Below are positions 19,540 to 27,051 of a DNA stretch of 64,000 nucleotides, in pieces. Numbering within the stretch: the first letter of the stretch is position 1; the number at the start of each line of letters is the position of its first letter. Below the pieces are notes generated by a model, which searched no databases, was not told the DNA's origin, and saw only the letters and a list, made by a program, of their open reading frames with translations. The translations under genes were made by a program, and so were the position numbers. Source of the stretch: Flaviflagellibacter sp963786225 (GTDB lineage Bacteria; Pseudomonadota; Alphaproteobacteria; Rhizobiales; Methylopilaceae); contig CAWAYQ010000032.1 in NCBI GenBank assembly GCA_963786225.1, forward strand, positions 1 through 64,000. Direction: 5' to 3'.

Positions 19540-20358
19540 ATGACGATGGTGGTCAGCAGATTCCACACGACCATGCTCAACAAGGTCCCGGAAGTCACGA
19601 TGAGCTTCTGGCTCATCAAGCTTTTGGCCGTAACGGTCGGCGAGACGGCGGCCGATTACATGAACCTCGATCTGGGATACGGGTTATCGAACACATCCTG
19701 GGTTCTCAGCGCGCTTCTCGCCGTCGCACTGGGGATTCAGTTTATGCGTAACAAGTACGTACCCTGGGTATACTGGCTTTCGGTGGTTCTGATCAGCGTT
19801 GTCGGAACATTGATCACCGACAATCTGATCGACAATTTCGGGGTCGCTCTCGAAACCACGACGATCGTCTTCAGTGCGGCGCTCATCGTTACGTTCGCGG
19901 TTTGGTATGCGGTTGAGGGCACCCTCTCAATCCATGCGATCGATACGAGACGGCGCGAAGCGTTCTATTGGCTCGCCATTCTCTTCACGTTTGCTCTTGG
20001 AACGGCCGCCGGCGACTGGGCGGCGGAGGGATTGGGGCTCGGATATCTGCAGGCCGGACTGATCTTCGGCGTTGCGATAGCGGTCATCGCGTTCGCCTAT
20101 TACGTCCTGAACCTTGATGGGATCCTGGCCTTCTGGCTGGCCTATATTCTGACGCGGCCTCTCGGGGCCTCGTTCGGCGATCTCTTCTCCCAGCCTCTGG
20201 ACAACGGTGGCCTGGAGTTCGGCTCGACGATGACAAGCTTCATTTTTCTCGGGGCGATCGCAGCTTTGGTTTTCTACATGACTTGGGTACGTGACGATGA
20301 GGCGTTCCCACCGAGCCAGACCGGAAGGGAACGGCCCGCTGCCCGGCTCGATGCCTGA
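19540..20358 (+). CDS. COG4705-like uncharacterised membrane protein
   Basis: A 272-residue protein with about eight membrane segments. Repeated elements such as KLLAVTVGETAADYMNLDLG, TFALGTAAGDWAAEGLGLGY and LTRPLGASFGDLFSQPLDNG suggest internal duplication; acidic residues inside the hydrophobic segments look like cation-binding positions. The family is uncharacterised. It follows the small secreted gene by 36 bp and ends at a strong bidirectional hairpin. A role in metal or cation handling near MbfA is possible, but only inferred. Confidence 0.8.
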   Translation: MTMVVSRFHTTMLNKVPEVTMSFWLIKLLAVTVGETAADYMNLDLGYGLSNTSWVLSALLAVALGIQFMRNKYVPWVYWLSVVLISVVGTLITDNLIDNFGVALETTTIVFSAALIVTFAVWYAVEGTLSIHAIDTRRREAFYWLAILFTFALGTAAGDWAAEGLGLGYLQAGLIFGVAIAVIAFAYYVLNLDGILAFWLAYILTRPLGASFGDLFSQPLDNGGLEFGSTMTSFIFLGAIAALVFYMTWVRDDEAFPPSQTGRERPAARLDA

Positions 20359-20369
20359 AGCGCAATTTG

Positions 20370-20400
20370 CCGAGGCGCGTTCAACGAGAACGCGCCTCGG
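20370..20400. terminator. Bidirectional hairpin between convergent genes
   Basis: CCGAGGCGCGTTC (20370-20382) and GAACGCGCCTCGG (20388-20400) form a perfect 13-bp stem with a 5-nt loop. It lies 11 bp after the COG4705-like stop and about 50 bp after mbfA on the other strand, so it can end both transcripts. Confidence 0.85.
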
Positions 20401-20448
20401 TCGGTGCGCTTGCCCGTCTCGGGCCAAGCCCGCGCCGCGCTGGGAAGA

Positions 20449-21426
20449 TCACGCGCTCCCGATAAGGATACCGGCGGCAAAGACCAGTGTCCCGCCAACC
20501 AGGACCTGCAGTGCCGCCCGCCAGAACGGCGTGGCCATGTAGCGCTGCTGGATCCAGGCAATTGCGCAGAGTTCGAAGACGACGACCACCATCGCGATCG
20601 TGGTTGCGGTCCAGAAATGCGGGATCAGGTAGGGAAGGGTATGGCCCATACCGCCTGCGGCCGTCATGACGCCCGACGAGATGCCCCGTTTGATGGGGGA
20701 TCCCCGACCGGAAATTGTCCCGTCGTCGGAGGCAGCTTCGGTGAAACCCATTGAGATTCCGGCCCCGATGGACGCCGCCAGGCCGACGAGAAAGGTCTGC
20801 CACGTCTGACCGGTCGCGAACGCCGCCGCGAAGATCGGTGCGAGGGTCGACACCGAGCCGTCCATCAGGCCTGCGAGACCCGGCTGGATCCACGTCAGGA
20901 CGAATTGCCTGTGCGCTACCGCATCTTCTCCCGCGCGGGCGTTCGGAGGGAGATGCTCGCGGATCAGGGCCTGCCAGGCGTTTTCATGACCGGCTTCCGC
21001 CGCGGCGAGCTCGCCGAGCAACGCCCGCGTGCCGGCGTTCGTAGTCCGCTGCGTCGCGCGTATATAGAAATCTCGCGCCTGCCGCTCCATTCGTGCCGCT
21101 TCGTCCCTGATCCGCTCCAGCCCCAGGTTTCGAATGAGCCAAACGGGCTGGCGGCCATAGTACCCCGAGACGTGCTCTCTCCTGATCAGAGGGATGAGCT
21201 CGCCGAACCGCCGCCGGTGTTCTTCGATCAATCGCGCGCGGTGCTCGTCTTCCTCCGCGGCCATTCCATCGAAGGCAGCGGCGGAAGAGGGAAAGTCCGC
21301 CCGAAGTTCCTGGGCGTACCAGCGATAGATGCGGGCATCGTCTTCCTCGGAGGAGATCGCGAGCGCGAGCACCTCCTGCTCTGAAAGGTCGGTGAAACGG
21401 CGCGAATGGGACAGGCCGGGGATCAT
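20449..21426 (-). CDS. mbfA: Membrane-bound ferritin MbfA (Er-Vit1 type iron exporter)
   Basis: A 325-residue protein with an N-terminal rubrerythrin-like ferritin domain (ALAISSEEDDARIYRWYAQE, MAAEEDEHRARLIEEH, LGELAAAEAGHENAWQ) that supplies Glu and His ligands of a di-iron site. The C-terminal VIT1-like domain has five membrane segments (TWIQPGLAGLMDGSVSTLAP, GISMGFTEAASDDG). MbfA exports iron and protects Bradyrhizobium and Agrobacterium against iron and peroxide stress, normally under Irr control. An Irr box (ICE) was not recognised upstream; only 9 bp separate it from the cytochrome gene that precedes it, so the promoter lies before 21993. Confidence 0.95.
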   Translation of the reverse strand: MIPGLSHSRRFTDLSEQEVLALAISSEEDDARIYRWYAQELRADFPSSAAAFDGMAAEEDEHRARLIEEHRRRFGELIPLIRREHVSGYYGRQPVWLIRNLGLERIRDEAARMERQARDFYIRATQRTTNAGTRALLGELAAAEAGHENAWQALIREHLPPNARAGEDAVAHRQFVLTWIQPGLAGLMDGSVSTLAPIFAAAFATGQTWQTFLVGLAASIGAGISMGFTEAASDDGTISGRGSPIKRGISSGVMTAAGGMGHTLPYLIPHFWTATTIAMVVVVFELCAIAWIQQRYMATPFWRAALQVLVGGTLVFAAGILIGSA

Positions 21427-21435
21427 TTCCCGATC

Positions 21436-21993
21436 CTAATGGACGTTGGACGCTGGAAAAGCCTTTCCCGGCAGCATGCGTTTCAGGATGTCGTCGCGCC
21501 GTCCGAAATGGTGCCAGAGCGCCGCGAGGGCGTGGACCGCCGCGAGCGCAATGATCACGTGGGCCAGGATCCCGTGGATTTCCTGAACGAGGTGGGCGAG
21601 TTCCCGGTTGGAGGCGAATGGCGCGGGAATGGTGAACATCCCGAAAAACGAGAGAGCGTCTCCGCGCAACCACGCGAGAACCACCCCGAGGATCGGGATT
21701 GCGATGAGCAGGACGTAAAGAGCGGCGTGGACGATCTTCGCCACCACGTGCTCCAGACCGCTGCGCTGCTCGATCATTGACGACTTGGGCCGTGCCGCTC
21801 GAACGGCGACGCGCCAAAGCACCAGTGGGATCAGCAATAGCCCGAACGAGATGTGAAGCCACCACACGGCGGCGCGTTCCGGAGTTCCATTGCCGAACAG
21901 GCTTTCCGCATAGGTGATGCCGTAGAGTCCAAGGACCAGGACGAAGGTCGTCCAGTGAATGAACTTCTGTTTCGCGGTGTAAATGGCGCGCAT
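21436..21993 (-). CDS. Cytochrome b561-type membrane haem protein
   Basis: A 185-residue protein with four membrane helices and the expected haem histidines: KFIHWTT in helix 1, WWLHISFG in helix 2, and VQEIHGILAHVIIALAAVHA plus LWHHFG in helices 3-4. B561 proteins pass electrons from membrane quinol or ascorbate. It starts the operon with mbfA, so it might supply electrons for ferric reduction during iron export, which is an inference from gene order. Confidence 0.9.
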   Translation of the reverse strand: MRAIYTAKQKFIHWTTFVLVLGLYGITYAESLFGNGTPERAAVWWLHISFGLLLIPLVLWRVAVRAARPKSSMIEQRSGLEHVVAKIVHAALYVLLIAIPILGVVLAWLRGDALSFFGMFTIPAPFASNRELAHLVQEIHGILAHVIIALAAVHALAALWHHFGRRDDILKRMLPGKAFPASNVH

Positions 21994-22121
21994 GCGGACC
22001 TCGTCCCAGAGTCCTGGCGCTTATTTCGCGACTGGCTTACGGCCACCTTACGCCCTGACGCCGTTCGCGAAGCGTGTTCGGCAGTCAGTCGACCTGAGTA
22101 GCGCTCCACGTAGCGTCGCAG

Positions 22122-23714
22122 CTAAAAGCCGTATGCTGCCCCGTCGCTTCGCGGATCGCTTGCCCCCTCAAGCAGGCCGTTGTCATGGCGGACGATGGCG
22201 CCGGCATGGCCCATCATGGGGGTAAAAGCGTCCAGCACCTCGATGCGGTGCCCGGCGTTCCGCAGGGCCTGGATCAGTTCCGACGGGAAACGGCTTTCGA
22301 CCTTCAGCGTGACGCTGTCCTCGCCCCATGTGCGCCCGAGCAGCCAGCGAGGCGCCGTGATGGCGGTCTGAAGATCCTGACCGTACATGGCGTAGCGGCT
22401 GAACACGGCGGCTTGCGTCTGCGGCTGACCTTCTCCGCCCATTGTGCCGTAGACCATGACGCGGCCGTCGTCGAACCGCGCCAAGGCAGGATTGAGCGTG
22501 TGGAACGGCCGCCGGCCCGGCTTGAGCGCGCGCGGGTTCGATTCATCGGCAAACAGGAAACTCGCGCCGCGATTTTGCCAGACGATTCCGGTCTGCGGCA
22601 GGACGACGCCGGAGCCGAATTCGAAAAAGATGCTCTGGATGAAGCTTGCGGCGAGGCCCTCGCCGTCCACAGCGCCCAGCCAGACCGTATCCCCCGCGGA
22701 CGGCGCCGCCGGCCAGGGCAAAGCGCGGTTGCAGTCTATGGAGGCGGCGAGATTGTCCAGAGCGGCGCTCTCGAGGAATGCGCCCGGATGATGAGCCATC
22801 GAGTCCGGGTCGCCGATGATGCGGTCCCGGACGAGAAACGCCTGTTTGGTCGCTTCGACCAATCCGTGTACATACGGAAAGCCTTCGGCCTCCCGAACGC
22901 CGAGCCGGCTGAAGAGGCCGAGGATCATCAGCGAGGACAGCCCCTGCGTCGGCGGCGGAAGATTGAAGAGCGTTGCCCCGGGAACCGCGAGCGAAAGCGG
23001 CTTGCGGCGGCGCGCCTGGTGACGGGCCAGATCCTCGCCGGAGACCGGCGATCCCGCGGCATTGAGATCGGCCGCGATCTCGCGCGCCAGCTCGCCGGTG
23101 TAAAAATCATCCAACCCGCTTCCGCCCATACGGCGAAGCGTGCGCGAGAGTGCCGGCAGCTTCATGATTTCGCTGGGGCCGGGCGGCCTGCCGCAGATCA
23201 GAAAAGTTTCCGCAAAACCTGGAAGATCGCGAAGCTCGGCGAGCTTTGCAGCCGTCAACTCGAATTGACCGGCCGTGACCGGAAAGCCCGCGTCGGCGTA
23301 CCAGACCGCATCTTCGAGGAGCCGAGGCAAAGGCAGCCGTCCACCACGCCCGGCCGATATGCGAAGAGCCTCCGCCCAGCCGGACACCGTGGCCGCAACA
23401 GTGTTCGCGGCCATGGGGCCACGAACCGGCACCGCATCGAGGTGAGCTTTGCGATAGAGCTCGGGTTCGGCCTTCAGCGCCGCCTGCCCACACGCCTCGA
23501 TGCCCGTCGGCTCCTCCCCGGGCGCGGCGACCAACCAGAACCCGTCGCCGCCGATGCCGGTCATGTGCGGATAGACGACGGCCAGGACGGCGGCCATGGC
23601 GACCGTCGCCTCGATGGCGTTTCCGCCTTCGCGGAGGACACGCAGGCCGGCTTCGCTCGCCAGATGATGCGGCGAGGTCACCATGCCGCGTCGGGAACGC
23701 GCGGTGTTCAGCAT
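22122..23714 (-). CDS. Gamma-glutamyltransferase-type Ntn hydrolase
   Basis: A 530-residue protein. N-terminal motifs GMVTSPHHLASEAGLRVLRE, GGNAIEATVAMAAVLAVVYP and HMTGIGGDGFW are those of gamma-glutamyltransferases. The catalytic, self-processing threonine is expected in GDTVWLGAVD near residue 343, and the C-terminal GEGQPQTQAAVFSRY follows. No signal peptide is visible, unlike periplasmic GGT enzymes, so it may act in the cytoplasm on an imported amide. It follows dctM by 12 bp in the TRAP operon. A second paralogue lies at 33613-35011. Confidence 0.9.
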   Translation of the reverse strand: MLNTARSRRGMVTSPHHLASEAGLRVLREGGNAIEATVAMAAVLAVVYPHMTGIGGDGFWLVAAPGEEPTGIEACGQAALKAEPELYRKAHLDAVPVRGPMAANTVAATVSGWAEALRISAGRGGRLPLPRLLEDAVWYADAGFPVTAGQFELTAAKLAELRDLPGFAETFLICGRPPGPSEIMKLPALSRTLRRMGGSGLDDFYTGELAREIAADLNAAGSPVSGEDLARHQARRRKPLSLAVPGATLFNLPPPTQGLSSLMILGLFSRLGVREAEGFPYVHGLVEATKQAFLVRDRIIGDPDSMAHHPGAFLESAALDNLAASIDCNRALPWPAAPSAGDTVWLGAVDGEGLAASFIQSIFFEFGSGVVLPQTGIVWQNRGASFLFADESNPRALKPGRRPFHTLNPALARFDDGRVMVYGTMGGEGQPQTQAAVFSRYAMYGQDLQTAITAPRWLLGRTWGEDSVTLKVESRFPSELIQALRNAGHRIEVLDAFTPMMGHAGAIVRHDNGLLEGASDPRSDGAAYGF

Positions 23715-23726
23715 CGCGAGCGGCGC

Positions 23727-25052
23727 CTACCAGCCGATGGCTTCGGGAAGCCATGTGGCGAGGCCAGGGAAGGCGAAGACCAAAGCGAGCGCGATGAGCT
23801 GGAGGAAAATGAACGGGACCACGCCGCGATAGATGTCGAGCGTCGACACCTCGGGTGGAGCGACACCCCGCAGGTAGAAGAGCGCCCAGCCGAACGGCGG
23901 CGTCAGAAACGAGGTCTGGAGGACGGTCGCGATGAGCGCCGCCGCCCAGACGAGATCGATATTGCCGGCGATCATCAGCGGCAGGAACATCGGCACGACG
24001 ATGTAGCTGATCTCGATCCATTCGATGAAGAAGCCCAGCACGAAGATGATGGCCAGCATGAATATCAGCACGCCGTTCATGCCGCCCGGGACCATGCTGA
24101 ACATATCGTGCACAAGGCGCTCACCGCCGAGACCGCGGAAGGCGAGTGCGAAGACCTGCGAACAGATGAGGATGAAGAACATCATCGCGGTGATGCGCGC
24201 GGTGGCGTTTACCGTGTCGACGAGGGTCGAGAATGTGAACCGGCCCGCGATGGCGGCAACGAAGATGGAGCCGATCGCGCCCATGCTCGCGGCTTCGGTC
24301 GGCGCGGCAACGCCGCCGATGATCGAGCCGAGCACGGCGACGACAAGCGCGATGGGCGGAAGCCCGACCTTGAGCACTTTGAGGAGAAGTTCGCGGCGCG
24401 GCAGCGCCTGGCGCTCTTTCAGCGGGATCGGCGGGACTTTTTCCGGCCAGATAATCCCGACCGCGAGAATCCAGGTGCAGAAGATCGCCGACATCAGAAG
24501 TCCCGGCAGCACCGCCGCCGCAAACAGCGTACCTACGGATTCGCCAAGAATATCGGCGAGGAGGATCAGGATCGTGCTGGGTGGAATGAGCTGGCCGAGC
24601 GTGCCGGATGCGCAGATCGTGCCGCAGGCGAGGCTCTTGTCGTAGCCGCGCCGGAGCAATGTCGGCAAAGTGAGGAGGCCGAGGGTGACGATGGTCGCCC
24701 CGACAATACCCGTGGTCGCGCCCATGAGCACGCCGACCAGAATGATGCCGAGCCCCATGCCGCCGCGCAGGCTGCCGGAGACATGGCCGATGACCTCCAT
24801 GAGTTCGTCCGCCATGCGTGATTTTTCCAGCATGACGCCCATGAAGACGAAGAGCGGAATGGCGATCAGCGTGTAGTTGGCGGTGACGCCGTAAATACGC
24901 GCGGGCAGCAGGTTGAACAACCCGGTGCCGAAGCCCAGCCAGCCGAAGAAAAAGCCCGAGATCGCCAATGTCAGCGCGACGGGCACGCCGATGAACAGCA
25001 GGACGAAAAAGGAGACAATGCAGCCAAGCGCGAGAACTTCAGTCCAGGGCAT
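23727..25052 (-). CDS. dctM: TRAP transporter large permease DctM
   Basis: A 441-residue, 12-segment membrane protein. Typical stretches are FIGVPVALTLAISGFFFGWL, LIAIPLFVFMGVMLEKSRMA, GTICASGTLGQLIPPSTILI and LGFFIEWIEISYIVVPMFLP. It carries the solute with a Na+ gradient. Its start overlaps the dctQ end by 14 bp. The GxIPPS motif typical of DctM is present. The solute is unknown; the coupled gamma-glutamyltransferase suggests a gamma-glutamyl or other amide compound. Confidence 0.95.
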   Translation of the reverse strand: MPWTEVLALGCIVSFFVLLFIGVPVALTLAISGFFFGWLGFGTGLFNLLPARIYGVTANYTLIAIPLFVFMGVMLEKSRMADELMEVIGHVSGSLRGGMGLGIILVGVLMGATTGIVGATIVTLGLLTLPTLLRRGYDKSLACGTICASGTLGQLIPPSTILILLADILGESVGTLFAAAVLPGLLMSAIFCTWILAVGIIWPEKVPPIPLKERQALPRRELLLKVLKVGLPPIALVVAVLGSIIGGVAAPTEAASMGAIGSIFVAAIAGRFTFSTLVDTVNATARITAMMFFILICSQVFALAFRGLGGERLVHDMFSMVPGGMNGVLIFMLAIIFVLGFFIEWIEISYIVVPMFLPLMIAGNIDLVWAAALIATVLQTSFLTPPFGWALFYLRGVAPPEVSTLDIYRGVVPFIFLQLIALALVFAFPGLATWLPEAIGW

Positions 25053-25590
25053 TGATGCTCACCGTGCTGCTGGCGGCCCGGTCGGGTCCCCCAAAGAAAG
25101 GTTGGAGTGTGCGAAGCACCCAGGCCAGGCTCTGCAACGCCAGAAGGACGAAGCCGGCCGGGATGAGGGCTTTAAGAATGAAGCGGTAAGGCAGGCCGCC
25201 GGGATCGGGTGAGCCTTCGCCGATGCGGTAGGATTGCATGACGTAGGGGATCGATATTTTCACGATGATCAGCGCGATCGCGAGGATCGACAAAGCCGAG
25301 AACAGGTCGATGAGGTTCCTGGCGATGCGCGGCAGGTAACCGTAAAAGATGTCGACCTGGACGTGACCGTCATGCTTGATCGTGTAAGCGATGCACAGCA
25401 GCGTGAGCGGCGTCATCAGGTGCCATTCGAGCTCCTGCATCGCGACCGAACCGGTGTGAAAGAAATAGCGAAGCAGGACGTTGGTCGCCATGACCACGAC
25501 CAGGCCGAACCCGGTCCAGGCCGAGATCCGGCCCGAGACCTCGACGATCGCGTCGAGGCCCCGAGCCCATTTTTCCAGTATCTCGACCAT
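25039..25590 (-). CDS. dctQ: TRAP transporter small permease DctQ
   Basis: A 183-residue protein with four membrane segments (SAWTGFGLVVVMATNVLLRY, PLTLLCIAYTIKHDGHVQVD, LIDLFSALSILAIALIIVKI, FILKALIPAGFVLLALQSLA). The motif HDGHVQVDIFYG between segments 2 and 3 is typical of DctQ. It lies between dctP (4 bp) and dctM (14-bp overlap). Confidence 0.93.
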   Translation of the reverse strand: MVEILEKWARGLDAIVEVSGRISAWTGFGLVVVMATNVLLRYFFHTGSVAMQELEWHLMTPLTLLCIAYTIKHDGHVQVDIFYGYLPRIARNLIDLFSALSILAIALIIVKISIPYVMQSYRIGEGSPDPGGLPYRFILKALIPAGFVLLALQSLAWVLRTLQPFFGGPDRAASSTVSINALD

Positions 25591-25593
25591 CGG

Positions 25594-26673
25594 TCAGGCG
25601 CGGATCTGGTCTTGGAACACGGCTTCGGAGACGCCGGCCCATTTGTCGTGCTTGGCCTTGAACGCCTTGAACGCCTCATAGACCTTCTTGATCTTCGGAT
25701 CGCTGTTGGCGAGTTCGGTCAGGGTCTGGCCCGTCACTTCGCGCAGCTTGGCGACCACGGGTTCCGGCAGCGGGCCGGCGAAGACGCCTTCCTTGCCGAC
25801 GAGTTCGTCGAGCGCTTCGGAATTCGTCGCCTCGCACCAGGTGTGGCTGAGCACGGTGCAGGCGGCCGCCGCGGTGCGGACCACGGCCTGAAGATCGGCG
25901 GGAAGCGAGTCCCACGCGGCCTTGTTCACTATCAGTTCGGTGACGTTGCTCGGCTCGTGCCAGCCCGTGGTGTAGTAATACTTCGCCGCCTTCTGCAGTC
26001 CGAGCCGGCGATCCTGGTAAGGGCCGACGAACTCGGCCGCATCGATGACGCCGCGTTCCAGGGCGGGAAAGATCTCGCCGCCCGGCAGGAGCTTCACGTC
26101 CACTCCGAGCTTCGCATAGACCTTGCCGGCAAGGCCGGGAATACGCATTTTGAGGCCCTGGAAGTCCTCGACCTTTTCGATCGGCTTGCGGAACCAGCCG
26201 GTCATCTGAACGCCGGTATTGCCGAGCGGCATCGGGACGAGATTGAACGGTGCGTACAGCTCCTCCCAAAGCGCCAGACCGCCTCCGTGGTAGATCCACG
26301 CGTTCTGGCCCTGGAAGTTGAGGCCGAACGGCACGGTCGTGAAAAACTGCGCCGCGGGGACTTTGCCCGCCCAGAAATAGGAGTTCGACGCGTTCATCTC
26401 GACGGTGCCGGCCGAGACGGCGTCGAAGCCTTCGAACGCCGGGATCAATTCGCCGGCGGCGAAATGCTGGATGTTGAGGCGTCCGCCCGACATCGCCTTG
26501 ACCATGGCGCAGAATTCGGTCGGGCTGCCCGGCCCGGTGACATAGAACGGGGCTCCCGGACCATAGGAATTGGTCATCTTCCAGTTGAAGCTCTGCTGGG
26601 CCCGCGCAACGGCAGGAGCGGCGAGCGTCGCCGTGCCCGCGACGCCTGCGGTAAGGAATTTACGACGATCCAT
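25594..26673 (-). CDS. dctP: TRAP transporter solute-binding protein DctP
   Basis: The start at 26673 follows AAGAAGGGGG and gives a 359-residue protein beginning MDRRKFLTAGVAGTATLAAP, a Tat-type signal with cleavage near ARAQQ. The mature protein shows DctP features: KMTNSYGPGAPFYVTGPGSP, FQGLKMRIPGLAGKVYAKLG with the carboxylate-binding Arg, and PALERGVIDAAEFVGPYQDR. It resembles binders of 2-oxo or aromatic monocarboxylates. It delivers the solute to DctQM; ggt is the fourth gene of the operon. Confidence 0.94.
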   Translation of the reverse strand: MDRRKFLTAGVAGTATLAAPAVARAQQSFNWKMTNSYGPGAPFYVTGPGSPTEFCAMVKAMSGGRLNIQHFAAGELIPAFEGFDAVSAGTVEMNASNSYFWAGKVPAAQFFTTVPFGLNFQGQNAWIYHGGGLALWEELYAPFNLVPMPLGNTGVQMTGWFRKPIEKVEDFQGLKMRIPGLAGKVYAKLGVDVKLLPGGEIFPALERGVIDAAEFVGPYQDRRLGLQKAAKYYYTTGWHEPSNVTELIVNKAAWDSLPADLQAVVRTAAAACTVLSHTWCEATNSEALDELVGKEGVFAGPLPEPVVAKLREVTGQTLTELANSDPKIKKVYEAFKAFKAKHDKWAGVSEAVFQDQIRA

Positions 26674-27051
26674 TTTCGACCCCCTTCTTTTGCGACGCGA
26701 TGTTCGCAGCAGGACATGTTCGGTCACGCCGTGAACACGGCGACCGGCGAGCGCGCACCAAAGATGCACGGCGTTCAATTGGTTAGGTGGCCGACGCAGC
26801 ATCCGGCGGCGTCGGTACCAGCGAAGTCTTGCAGGCGGACCGGGCTGCCGCAACGGTGCCTGCCGCGTCGGAAAACCGTCCCCAAAGCCCGTTGGCGCGG
26901 CAGAAGACAAGCAATATCAATATGTTGAAGTAACACCCCGTCGCGATCCGGGGCGCTCGCGGGCCAATTCAGGCAAGTTTTTGTGCGCGGTTCGTCAACA
27001 TGGCACGCGCCCTGCTTCGTTTGAGTGACATGACGAGGCTATAGTGAGGCC
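26674..27051. other. Divergent promoter region of dctPQM-ggt and the AraC-amidase gene
   Basis: About 380 bp with no supported gene. AT-richer tracts near 26930-26950 (AATATCAATATGTTGAAG) could hold a promoter, but no symmetric operator stood out. The AraC part of the plus-strand protein is the obvious candidate to bind here and control the TRAP operon. Confidence 0.4.

Noticed and set aside
22185..24821. An 878-codon open frame on the plus strand opposite the gamma-glutamyltransferase and DctM genes
   Set aside because: It is the antisense shadow of two well-supported genes in a GC-rich genome; its translation is rich in Arg, Asp, Glu and His with no domain pattern.
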